Source: Polyangia bacterium (GTDB taxonomy: Bacteria; Myxococcota_A; Polyangia; Nannocystales; Nannocystaceae). Taken from it: DNA of 64,000 bases. A program made the position numbers and the translations under genes. This document shows, in pieces, positions 1 through 7,729 of this stretch; within the stretch, counting starts at the first letter, position 1; each line of letters begins with the position of its first letter. The notes beneath the pieces were generated by a model, which was not told the origin of the DNA, searched no databases, and saw nothing but the letters and a program-made list of their open reading frames with translations. The DNA lies in assembly GCA_030430565.1 (NCBI GenBank), contig JAUIKS010000013.1, forward strand, positions 62,001 through 126,000. Reading direction: 5' to 3'.

Positions 1-89
1 GCGAGCGCCCACGAGAGCAGGGGCGCGCGCCGCGGGGCTGCCGAGCGGGCGGGGAGGTCATCGTTCGCGGGCGCGGCCTGCATACGCAT
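1..89 (-). CDS. possible 5' end of a gene leaving the left edge
   Basis: On the minus strand an ATG at 89 (or a second in-frame ATG at 83) opens a frame with no stop down to base 1, about 29 codons. Nearly every codon ends in G or C, like the real genes here. No Shine-Dalgarno sequence is visible before either ATG. The residues visible (a basic stretch then Pro-Leu-Leu-Ser-Trp-Ala-Leu) could be the start of a signal or membrane segment, but this is too short to assign. It would be divergent from the ABC operon at 406. Confidence 0.3.
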   Translation of the reverse strand, partial: MRMQAAPANDDLPARSAAPRRAPLLSWAL

Positions 90-405
90 CGGAGTGCACT
101 CTATGCCTGCTGGGGAGCGAGAAGATCAAACGAAAGATCGCCGCGACGAGCGGCCCAGATGGAGACCACGTGATCGCGCGAACGCTCGATCCGCTTGTCA
201 GAATCGCCTTCCTGGAATAGATCCGGCGGACTTCAGGTATCGCCGCGCGGAGAAAATTCTCGACACAGCGCTTTTTGCGCAAGCGCAGCGCGCAACTGAT
301 CGCTGTCGGGCTCCCGGGTTGACACACTCCGGGGCGATGATTACGGGACCTCGCGTCGCCGGCACTCACAGGCAACCTCCCGCACCCACACTGAGCTGAC
401 TGACA
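90..405. other. intergenic region upstream of the ABC operon
   Basis: About 315 bases less GC-rich than the flanks. It holds the putative promoter at 319-347 and a mixed-composition stretch around 120-310. Open frames exist on both strands (94-399 forward, and a long minus frame from 1020), but their codon use and arginine/proline-rich composition look like shadows. I see no RNA gene or repeat here. Confidence 0.5.
319..347 (+). promoter_or_regulatory. putative sigma-70 promoter of the ABC operon
   Basis: A perfect -35 box TTGACA (319-324) is followed after 17 bases by TACGGG (342-347) as a weak -10. The start codon of the first gene is 58 bases further on. The TTGACA...TTACG arrangement recurs upstream of the sigma gene, fmdB and lon, which raises confidence that it is used. 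Confidence 0.5.
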
Positions 406-1158
406 ATGGCAAAGGCAAAGGCTTCCCCGAGTAGCGCCGCCGCGTCGATCGAGGCCAAAGATGTCTCGAAGATCTACGGTCACTTCGCGGCCATCCAGAA
501 CGTCTCGTTCTCGGTTCGCCCCGGCACCGTGGCCGCGTTCCTCGGCCCCAACGGCGCGGGCAAATCGACGACGATGAAGATCCTCACCGGGTACCTGGCG
601 CCGACGACAGGCTCGGTGAGCATGCTCGGGCTCAACCCCAGCGATCCCGCCCAGCGCATCGTGCTCGCCCGGCGGCTCGGCTACCTGCCGGAGAACGGGC
701 CGCTGTACCGGGACATGACGCCGAACGAGCTGCTGCACTTCCTCGGCAACGTGCGCGGCGTCTCCAACCTCTCCGCCGCGATCGATCGCGTCGTCAGCCA
801 GTGCGCGATCAAGTCGGTGTTCGAGAAGCCGATCTACAAGCTCTCCAAGGGATTTCGGCAGCGCGTGGGCATGGCCCAGGCGCTGCTTCACGATCCGGAG
901 GTCTTGATCCTCGACGAGCCCACCAGCGGCCTCGACCCCCTGCAGATCCGCGAGGTCCGGAAGCTGATCCGCGACCTCGGCAAGACCAAGACGATCCTGC
1001 TCTCGACCCACATCCTGCAAGAGGTCGAGGCGGTCGCCGAGTCCGTCATCCTCATCAACGAGGGGCGCGTGGCCTACGCCGGCTCGCTCGTCGACCTCAA
1101 GAAGGACTCGACGATCGAGCAGCGCTTCTACGACCTGTGTGAAAAGGAGGTCGCCTGA
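406..1158 (+). CDS. ABC transporter ATP-binding protein, GldA-like
   Basis: A 250-residue nucleotide-binding subunit. Walker A GPNGAGKST lies at residues 47-55, a degenerate signature LSKGF at 146-150, Walker B VLILDEP at 166-172 and the switch His at 202. The family powers ABC-2 type export systems. Together with the permease and the GldG-like and DUF4340 proteins that follow, it matches the four-gene set related to GldA/GldF/GldG, which in Bacteroidetes is tied to gliding and in myxobacteria and other phyla is of unknown substrate. The stop overlaps the next start by one base, and GGAGG at 1146-1150 sits inside this gene, so translation is probably coupled. Confidence 0.9.
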   Translation: MAKAKASPSSAAASIEAKDVSKIYGHFAAIQNVSFSVRPGTVAAFLGPNGAGKSTTMKILTGYLAPTTGSVSMLGLNPSDPAQRIVLARRLGYLPENGPLYRDMTPNELLHFLGNVRGVSNLSAAIDRVVSQCAIKSVFEKPIYKLSKGFRQRVGMAQALLHDPEVLILDEPTSGLDPLQIREVRKLIRDLGKTKTILLSTHILQEVEAVAESVILINEGRVAYAGSLVDLKKDSTIEQRFYDLCEKEVA

Positions 1159-2018
1159 TGTTCGCCCTCAACCCCCGCGTCGTCGGCGCCATCGCCGGCA
1201 AGGAGCTGCGGAGCTTCCTCGGCAACCCGACCGGCTACGTGTTCCTGACCCTGTTCATCGGCACCTCGGCGGCGGCCGCCTTCCTCGATGATCAGTTCTT
1301 CTCGCGCAACCTCGCCGACCTGGCGACGCTCAACCGGATGATGCCGGCGCTGCTGGTGTTCTTCGTCCCCGCGATCACGATGAACACGTGGTCCGAGGAG
1401 CGCCGCTCGGGCACCGACGAGCTGCTCTTGACCCTGCCGGTGCACGACGGCGAGGTCGTGCTCGGCAAGTACCTGGGCGCCTTGATCGTCTACACGGTCG
1501 GCCTCCTGTTCAGCCTCACGCACATCGGCGTGCTCGCCTACCTCGGCGAGCCCGACCCAGGGCTGATGTTCTCGACCTACCTCGGCTACTGGATGCTCGG
1601 CGTCCTGTTCGTCGCGGTCGGCATGGCCGGCTCGATGTTCGCCTCCAACGCGACCGTCGCCTTCATCCTCGGCGCGCTCGGTTGCTCGGGCCTGGTGTTC
1701 GCCGGCGCCGCGCCCTGGTCGAGCGGCCTCGTCGGCGTGATCGCGCTGGCCGGCCTCGTCGCGCTGATGCTCTACGTCCTCACGGGCCTGGCCCGCGGGG
1801 GGGGCGTCGCCGCGCTGCTCGGCGCGGGTCTCGGCCTCGGGCTCTGGTTCATGGCGCCCGAGCAGTTCCCCGAGTGGTTCGCCACCCTGTCCGCGCCCGA
1901 GCGCTTCGCGTCCTTCGGCGAGGGCATGATCAGGCTCGGCGACGTTGTGTACTTCGCCGGCGGGGCATGGGCCGCGCTGGTGCTCTGTGGACTCCTGCTC
2001 GGTCGTCGCCACTGGTAA
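1158..2018 (+). CDS. ABC-2 type permease, GldF-like
   Basis: A 286-residue integral membrane protein with about six hydrophobic segments. The hallmark EERRSGTDELLLTLPV (around residues 80-95) after the second membrane segment is typical of the GldF/NosY-like ABC-2 permeases. It starts one base inside the stop of the ATPase gene, with GGAGG seven bases upstream. It presumably forms the membrane channel for the ATPase at 406. The substrate is unknown. Confidence 0.88.
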   Translation: MFALNPRVVGAIAGKELRSFLGNPTGYVFLTLFIGTSAAAAFLDDQFFSRNLADLATLNRMMPALLVFFVPAITMNTWSEERRSGTDELLLTLPVHDGEVVLGKYLGALIVYTVGLLFSLTHIGVLAYLGEPDPGLMFSTYLGYWMLGVLFVAVGMAGSMFASNATVAFILGALGCSGLVFAGAAPWSSGLVGVIALAGLVALMLYVLTGLARGGGVAALLGAGLGLGLWFMAPEQFPEWFATLSAPERFASFGEGMIRLGDVVYFAGGAWAALVLCGLLLGRRHW

Positions 2019-2054
2019 CCGACTGCTTGGATCAGAGATAGGAGTAGTTTGACG

Positions 2055-3998
2055 ATGGCTCTGCGATCCAGACATCACCGACTCATTCGCTTCATGTGCG
2101 CGCTCGTGACCGCCGGCTCGCTCACGTACATGGCGCAGCACTCCAACGTCCGAAAGGACGTGACCCAGGAGCGGCTCAGCGAGATCACCGGCGCGACCAC
2201 GGAGCTGGTCAAGTCGATCTCGCCCGAGCGCCCGGTCGTGATCCACGCGTACATCTCCAAGGAGGTGCCGCGGGACTACGTGACCACGCGCGCGCGGCTG
2301 CTCAACGTCCTGCGCGAGTTCCAGGCGGCGGGCAGCGAGGGCCTCACGGTCCGCATCATCGAGCCCGAGCCGTACTCGCCCGAGGCCGACGAGGCCAGCG
2401 ACAAGTACCAGATCGAGCCGGTCCGCCTCATGAACCGCGAGGGCGGGCGCCTGACCGACATGCAGGTCTTCCTCGGGCTCGCCATGGTCAGCGGTCCGCA
2501 CGAGGACGTGATCCCGTTCTTCGACCGCGGCCTCTCGGTCGAGTACGAGCTGGTCCGCGCCCTGCGAACCGTGACCCAGGAAAAGAAGAAGGTCGTCGGC
2601 GTGCTGCGCACCGACGCGACCATCATGGGCAACTTCGACCTCCAGGCCCGACGTCAGCAGCCGGCGTGGCGGGTCATCGGCGAGCTGAAGAAGCAGTACG
2701 AGGTCCGCAGCCTCAACCCGAAGGCGGCGATCCCCGAGGACGTCGACGTGCTGCTGGTCCCGCAGCTCAGCTCCTGCGCCCAGGACGAGCTCGAGCACGT
2801 CAAGGCCTTCATCGACGCCGGTCGCCCGGCGCTCCTGACGGTCGACCCGTTCCCGCTGTTTGACCTGCGCCTGTCGCCGCGCGAGCCCAAGCTCCCACCG
2901 CCGGGGCAGCAAAACCAGATGTTCGGCATGCAGCAGCAGGGCGCCGAGCCCAAGGGCGACTACGAGGCGCTGCTGCGCCACGTCGGCGTCGAGTGGAACC
3001 CCGACAAGGTCGTCTTCGACCTCGACAACCCCAACAAGATCGCCGCCCAGGCGCCGCCGCACATCGTCTTCATGACGCGGCCGTTTGAGGGCGGGGACCC
3101 GGTGGTCGACGGTCTCTCCGAGGTCGTCGGCCTGTTCTCCGGCAGCATCACGCCGGTCGCCGGGGCCGAGGCCGAGTTCGTGCCGCTCTTGCAGGTCGGC
3201 GACCGCACGGGCACGCACCCGTTTGAGGAGCTGGTGCAGCGGCACCCGCTGTTCGGCGTCAGCGGCCCGATCATCCCGCGCACGCGCACGATCGACGGCA
3301 TCCAGCACGTCGTCGGGGCGCGCGTCGCCGGAGCCGCGACCTCGGGCGAGGAGAGCAAGCCGCGCAACGTCATCGTGCTCGCCGACCTCGACATCTTCGG
3401 CGATCAGTTCTTCGCGTTCCACGAGCGCGGCGGCGACATCGACGGCGACGGCCTGGTCGACATCCGCTTCGACAACGTGATGTTCCTGCTCAACGCCATC
3501 GACTCGCTCGCCGGCGACGAGAGCCTGGTCAACCTTCGCAAGCGGCGCTCGAAGTACCGGCGCCTCACGACCATCGACGAGCTGACCAAGGAGGCCGTCG
3601 ACCAGAAGGAAGACGAGGTCAAGAAGGCGAGCGAGCGCGCCGAGGCCGAGATCGCCCAGGCCAAGTCGGCGCTCGAGGCCAAGGTCAAGGAGATCCAGGA
3701 GCGCGAGGGCGTCGACGAGACGACCAAGGCGGTCCTGATTCAGTCGGCCGAGGACGCCGAGAATCGACGCCTCAACGCCAAGACCGAGCGGATCGAGCGA
3801 GAGAAGGCCCGCGCCATCACCCGCGCAGAAGCCGAGCTCGCCCGCAAGGTCGACGATCAGCAGAACATGGTCCGTTTGTTCGCCGTGCTCGTGCCGCCGA
3901 TTCCGGCGCTGCTGCTCGGCGGGCTCATCTTCGGCCGCAGGCGTCGCCGCGAGCGCGACGCGATCCCGGCCGCCCGCAAGAAGCGAGGTGCAGCATGA
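2055..3998 (+). CDS. GldG-like ABC-associated membrane protein
   Basis: A 647-residue protein with an N-terminal membrane anchor, a large extracytoplasmic domain of the ABC-type uncharacterised transport family (GldG, PF09822), a charged coiled coil near residues 510-610 rich in Glu/Lys/Ala, and a C-terminal membrane helix followed by an arginine cluster. An in-frame TTG at 2049 is only four bases after the GGAG at 2041-2044; the ATG at 2055 has better spacing (10) and is chosen. The next gene overlaps its stop (ATGA). It likely works with the upstream ATPase and permease. Confidence 0.82.
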   Translation: MALRSRHHRLIRFMCALVTAGSLTYMAQHSNVRKDVTQERLSEITGATTELVKSISPERPVVIHAYISKEVPRDYVTTRARLLNVLREFQAAGSEGLTVRIIEPEPYSPEADEASDKYQIEPVRLMNREGGRLTDMQVFLGLAMVSGPHEDVIPFFDRGLSVEYELVRALRTVTQEKKKVVGVLRTDATIMGNFDLQARRQQPAWRVIGELKKQYEVRSLNPKAAIPEDVDVLLVPQLSSCAQDELEHVKAFIDAGRPALLTVDPFPLFDLRLSPREPKLPPPGQQNQMFGMQQQGAEPKGDYEALLRHVGVEWNPDKVVFDLDNPNKIAAQAPPHIVFMTRPFEGGDPVVDGLSEVVGLFSGSITPVAGAEAEFVPLLQVGDRTGTHPFEELVQRHPLFGVSGPIIPRTRTIDGIQHVVGARVAGAATSGEESKPRNVIVLADLDIFGDQFFAFHERGGDIDGDGLVDIRFDNVMFLLNAIDSLAGDESLVNLRKRRSKYRRLTTIDELTKEAVDQKEDEVKKASERAEAEIAQAKSALEAKVKEIQEREGVDETTKAVLIQSAEDAENRRLNAKTERIEREKARAITRAEAELARKVDDQQNMVRLFAVLVPPIPALLLGGLIFGRRRRRERDAIPAARKKRGAA

Positions 3999-5320
3999 AC
4001 CGTATGACCGCGCTCAGTGTTGTCGTCGCCCTGGCGAGTCTCGGGGGGGCGTACTCGATGCGGCCCGTCGAGGTCGAGATCCAGCCTTACCAGGACAGCG
4101 GCGAGGAGCTGTTCCCGTCGTTCAGCGACCCCGAGGTCGCGGCCTCCCTGGAGGTCATCACCTGGAATGAGGACGAGGCCCGCTTCGACCAGTTCAAGGT
4201 CGAGCTTAAGGAAGGCATCTGGGTCATCCCGAGCCACAACGACTACCCGGCCGACGCCTCCGAGCACATGGGCAAGGCCGCGGCGAGCTTCATCGGCGTC
4301 AAGAAGGACATCGTCCAGAGCGACCGAAAAGAAGACCACGCCTCGTTCAGCGTCATCAACCCCGAGGAGGGAGAGGGCAAGGGCGAGGGCACCGGCGAGC
4401 ACATCATCATCAAGGACGCCTCCGGGACCACGCTGGTCGATGTCATCGTCGGCGACGACGTGCCGGGCAAAGACGGCTTCAAGTACGTCCGCTTCCCCGA
4501 CAAGAACCGCGTCTACGCCAGCAAGCTCAAGCTCGATGTCACGACTGACTTCGGCGACTGGATCGAGGACGACCTGCTGCTGATCGAGAAGGACGACGTC
4601 TACGAGCTCGTCAGCAACGCCTACAAGGTCGACGAGAAGGTCGGGCAGGTCATCGATCGCAAGCCCATGCGCGCGCGCAAGGGCAAGGACCCGAGCAAGC
4701 CCGAGGCGACGGAGGACACCTGGTACCTCGCGCCGCCCGAGCCGGCGCTCGCGGCCCCCGAGGGCAAGATCGTCGACGATCTCGCGGTCAAGCGGGTCGT
4801 CGGCGCCGCCGACCGCCTGAAGATCGTCGGCGTGCGTCCGCGCCCGGCGATGCTGACCTTCGGCGCGTTGCAGTCCAAGGGCTTCTTCGTCACGCCCGAC
4901 GGCAAGCAGCTGTTCGGCAACGAGGGCGAGATCCAGATCGTGCTCAAAAACGGCGTGGTCTACACCCTCTACTTCGGCGAGATCGCGCTGGGGTCGGGCG
5001 CGGAGCTGACCGGCGGCGTGGCCAAGGACGGCGAGTCTCCCGAGGAGGCGGCCGGCGAGGACAAGAAGGCGAACCGCTACATGTTCGTCAACGTCAGCTA
5101 CGACGCGGGCGCCGACACCACGAACCAACCGGCCGAGGAGGGCGCCGCGCCCCCGAAGGCGCCGGAGGAGACCGAGGGCTTCAAGGCGGCTGACAAGCTG
5201 CGCCAGCGCTTCGACAAGTGGTTCTACGTGATCGGCGAGGACAGCTTCGAGCAGATGCACAAGAACTTCGACGACTTCTTCAAGGACGCGCCGAAGGAAG
5301 ACGCCGCCGCCGCCAAGTAG
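3995..5320 (+). CDS. DUF4340 domain protein
   Basis: A 441-residue protein with an N-terminal hydrophobic segment (signal anchor) followed by repeated beta-rich modules of the DUF4340 type. These proteins are regularly encoded last in GldG-type ABC operons and are thought to be envelope components; their biochemical role is not known. The start ATG overlaps the preceding stop by four bases (ATGA at 3995-3998) with GAGGTG upstream, so translation is coupled. The extreme C-terminus is rich in Lys/Asp/Ala. A perfect 32-base palindrome follows 20 bases after the stop. Confidence 0.82.
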   Translation: MNRMTALSVVVALASLGGAYSMRPVEVEIQPYQDSGEELFPSFSDPEVAASLEVITWNEDEARFDQFKVELKEGIWVIPSHNDYPADASEHMGKAAASFIGVKKDIVQSDRKEDHASFSVINPEEGEGKGEGTGEHIIIKDASGTTLVDVIVGDDVPGKDGFKYVRFPDKNRVYASKLKLDVTTDFGDWIEDDLLLIEKDDVYELVSNAYKVDEKVGQVIDRKPMRARKGKDPSKPEATEDTWYLAPPEPALAAPEGKIVDDLAVKRVVGAADRLKIVGVRPRPAMLTFGALQSKGFFVTPDGKQLFGNEGEIQIVLKNGVVYTLYFGEIALGSGAELTGGVAKDGESPEEAAGEDKKANRYMFVNVSYDAGADTTNQPAEEGAAPPKAPEETEGFKAADKLRQRFDKWFYVIGEDSFEQMHKNFDDFFKDAPKEDAAAAK

Positions 5321-5340
5321 GTGGCGAAACGTTCACGGCC

Positions 5341-5372
5341 GAGGCCGCGTAATCGCGCGATTACGCGGCCTC
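5341..5372 (+). terminator. perfect palindrome, probable operon-end hairpin
   Basis: The arm GAGGCCGCGTAATCGC (5341-5356) is followed directly by its exact reverse complement (5357-5372), giving a 32-base perfect palindrome. It lies 20 bases after the DUF4340 stop. There is no T tract, so if it terminates transcription it is not a classic intrinsic terminator; it could also stabilise the 3' end or bind a dimeric protein. Confidence 0.5.
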
Positions 5373-5424
5373 TGGCGTTCGAATTGGCGCCGTCGTCGCG
5401 TCGCGTATTGCGTCGCGCGGCCGC

Positions 5425-5455
5425 TTGTCAGCGGTCTCGCGCGGGAGCATATAAC
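5425..5455 (+). promoter_or_regulatory. possible promoter of the APC permease
   Basis: TTGTCA (5425-5430) and TATAAC (5450-5455) are separated by 19 bases, a long but tolerated spacer. The GTG start of the permease is 26 bases after the -10. The T/A-rich -10 stands out against the GC background. Confidence 0.35.
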
Positions 5456-5481
5456 GCCGGTCCCCCGATGCGGAGTGACCT

Positions 5482-7689
5482 GTGAGCGACGACAAGCACG
5501 AGCACGAGGCGAGCCCCGAGAGCGGCCACGACAAGCGCGAGGAGAGCCACTCTCCGTCGTTGAGCTGGCGTGAGGGGCTGTTCCTCGTCGGCCCGGACCC
5601 GCTGACCTCCCCGTACTACGCCTCCGGCTTCCTGCTGCTCGCGGGCGTCGGCTACGCGACCCCGGTCTTCCAGATCGGCCTCTACCTGCTGCTGTTCCTG
5701 CTCGCCCCCCTCTACATCGAGGCGGTGCTGCTGACGCTGTCCAACGGCGGCACCTACGTGATGACGCGCTACGCGTTGAGTCACCTGGGCAAGCTGGCGA
5801 TCATCGCCGCCGCGCTGGTCGGCGTGATCATCTCGTTCTCCTACGTGGCGACCGCGATCGTCAGCCTGCTGAGCTACAGCGACTACGTGATGTCGCTGGT
5901 CCGCGGGATCGAGCGGCCGGGGGCGCGCACGTCGGCGGCGATCGGGCTCTCGGCGATCCCGTCGATCGCCTTCGGCGTCTGGGTCATGCCGCGGCAGTGG
6001 CGACGCATCACCGTCTCGGTGCTGATCACGAGCGCGCTCGCGCTGGTGCTCTCGTCGGTGATGGACGCCCCCGGGGCGGTGGTGATGTTCGCCCCGCTCA
6101 TCATGCTGTTCATGCTCAACAACGAGGGCCTTAAGGAGTCGGTCAAGGTCAGCAAGACGATCTTCCTGATCAACCTCGTGGTCATGAGCGTGACGATCGT
6201 GTTCGGGCTCATCTACCTCGTCACCCAGGGCGGCAACTTCGACGCCTTGATCCACGGCGTGCAGCTGCCGGCGGGGGTCGAGATCGAGCAGCACGACACC
6301 GGATCCCTGGGCTTTGACCACTCGTTCTTGCCGGGTCTCGCGATGCTCGGCGCGCCGCTGATCCTCGCCGGCGTCGGCAGCTCGATCCTGGGTGCCTCGG
6401 GCGTCGAGTCGGTGATGAACATCCCCGAGGAGCTCGAGAACCCGCGCCGCGACGTCCCCCGGATCTACAACTGGATGCTCTCGATCCTGCTGGCGATCGG
6501 CGGCTCGATGTGCCTCTTGGTGTTCCTGATCCTGCCGCCGGAGCTGCTGGCGACCCACCACGGGGAGCTGCTGGCGATCCTCGGCAAGTACGTGATGGAG
6601 GGCGTCACCGGCTCGACGACCTTCGGCGGGATCTGGCAGGCGGTGATCGTCGCCAACGCCGCGTTCATGCTGATCGGCGCGACCAACACGGGCTTCGCCG
6701 GCGCCCGCGGCCTGTGGCGGACGATGGCGCGCGATGACCTCATGCCGCGCGCGCTGCTGAAGTCGAATCAAAACGGCGCGTTTGAGCGCATCCACTGGCT
6801 GATGCTCATCGCGGCCTTCCTGCTCGCGATCGAGGCCGGCTGGTCGCTGCCGGTGCTCGAGCGCTGGTACGGCGCGACCTTCGCGCTGGTGATGTTCTCA
6901 GGGATGGTCGCGTTTATCCTGCTGCGGCGCTTCAAGGGCGACGATCGCCGGGTCTACACGGCGCCGTGGAACATCCGCGCGTTCGGGACCACGGTCCCGA
7001 TCGGCGCGGTCGTTGGCCTCGCGGTGCTGTCCTACGCGCTCCTGAGCATGTGGTCGGCCAACCGCGTGCACATCGACGAGCTGCGCGAGCTGGTCACGAT
7101 CGCGCTCGTGCTCGTCGGCCTCGTGCTGCTCAGCTACAACCACCGGCCGCTGATGCGGCTGGGCTACAGCTACTTCCGCCAGGTCGTCGAGACCGTCCCG
7201 CCGACCGCGATCGAGACCCAGGACCGCACCGTCGTCGTCGCGGTCAACAACGTGCGCATCGGCAAGCTGCTGTCGAAGGCGTTCGAACTCGCGCGGCGCC
7301 AGAGCAGGACCACCGGGATCCCCTACCGCCAGGTCGTGGTGTTCCACATGACGCCGCTGGTCACCACCGAGAACGTCTACCGGGTGACGCGGGACTCGGT
7401 GCGCCCGGAGGGCATCGAGGGCAACATCGTCCGGATCTTCAGCGAGCTCACCGAGCTCGCGCCCGACGACATCACCGTCTACCTCGCGCTGGTGCCCGAC
7501 TCGACCAAGCCGGGAGAGAGCGACCTGCGCGCGGCGCTCGACTCGCTCGTCGACTTCCACGCTCAGCATCACTTCAAGGGCCACATGGTCATGGTGGGGA
7601 CTTACGGCATGGATCCCGAGCTGCTCGCGGGCCTCCAGGATCGCTTGACCGGCTCGACGCTGGTGCCTGTGCCCCTCTACGGCGAGTAG
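5482..7689 (+). CDS. APC-superfamily amino acid/polyamine permease with C-terminal domain
   Basis: A 735-residue protein. Residues 1-30 are charged; residues 35 to about 540 form about twelve hydrophobic segments with the amino-acid permease fold (GPDPLTSPYYASG near the first helix). About 190 cytosolic residues follow, beginning after a Tyr/Arg-rich linker at about 550. The tail alternates beta-like and helical stretches (TVVVAVNNVRIGKLLSKAFELA), resembling a universal-stress-like or nucleotide-binding fold seen fused to some APC carriers, but I cannot name it with confidence. The start is GTG with GGAG six bases upstream. Substrate unknown. Confidence 0.78.
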   Translation: MSDDKHEHEASPESGHDKREESHSPSLSWREGLFLVGPDPLTSPYYASGFLLLAGVGYATPVFQIGLYLLLFLLAPLYIEAVLLTLSNGGTYVMTRYALSHLGKLAIIAAALVGVIISFSYVATAIVSLLSYSDYVMSLVRGIERPGARTSAAIGLSAIPSIAFGVWVMPRQWRRITVSVLITSALALVLSSVMDAPGAVVMFAPLIMLFMLNNEGLKESVKVSKTIFLINLVVMSVTIVFGLIYLVTQGGNFDALIHGVQLPAGVEIEQHDTGSLGFDHSFLPGLAMLGAPLILAGVGSSILGASGVESVMNIPEELENPRRDVPRIYNWMLSILLAIGGSMCLLVFLILPPELLATHHGELLAILGKYVMEGVTGSTTFGGIWQAVIVANAAFMLIGATNTGFAGARGLWRTMARDDLMPRALLKSNQNGAFERIHWLMLIAAFLLAIEAGWSLPVLERWYGATFALVMFSGMVAFILLRRFKGDDRRVYTAPWNIRAFGTTVPIGAVVGLAVLSYALLSMWSANRVHIDELRELVTIALVLVGLVLLSYNHRPLMRLGYSYFRQVVETVPPTAIETQDRTVVVAVNNVRIGKLLSKAFELARRQSRTTGIPYRQVVVFHMTPLVTTENVYRVTRDSVRPEGIEGNIVRIFSELTELAPDDITVYLALVPDSTKPGESDLRAALDSLVDFHAQHHFKGHMVMVGTYGMDPELLAGLQDRLTGSTLVPVPLYGE

Positions 7690-7729
7690 CGAGCAGGCGC
7701 TGTAGCAAGTCCGCGCCCCGGGCAGCTGG

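Noticed and set aside
58..1020. 320-codon minus-strand frame across the ABC ATPase gene
   Set aside because: Antisense shadow of a strongly supported ATPase; no family motif and arginine/aspartate-rich composition typical of reverse frames in GC-rich DNA.
1128..3422. 764-codon minus-strand frame
   Set aside because: Lies opposite the permease and GldG-like genes, both with clear motifs; composition is shadow-like.
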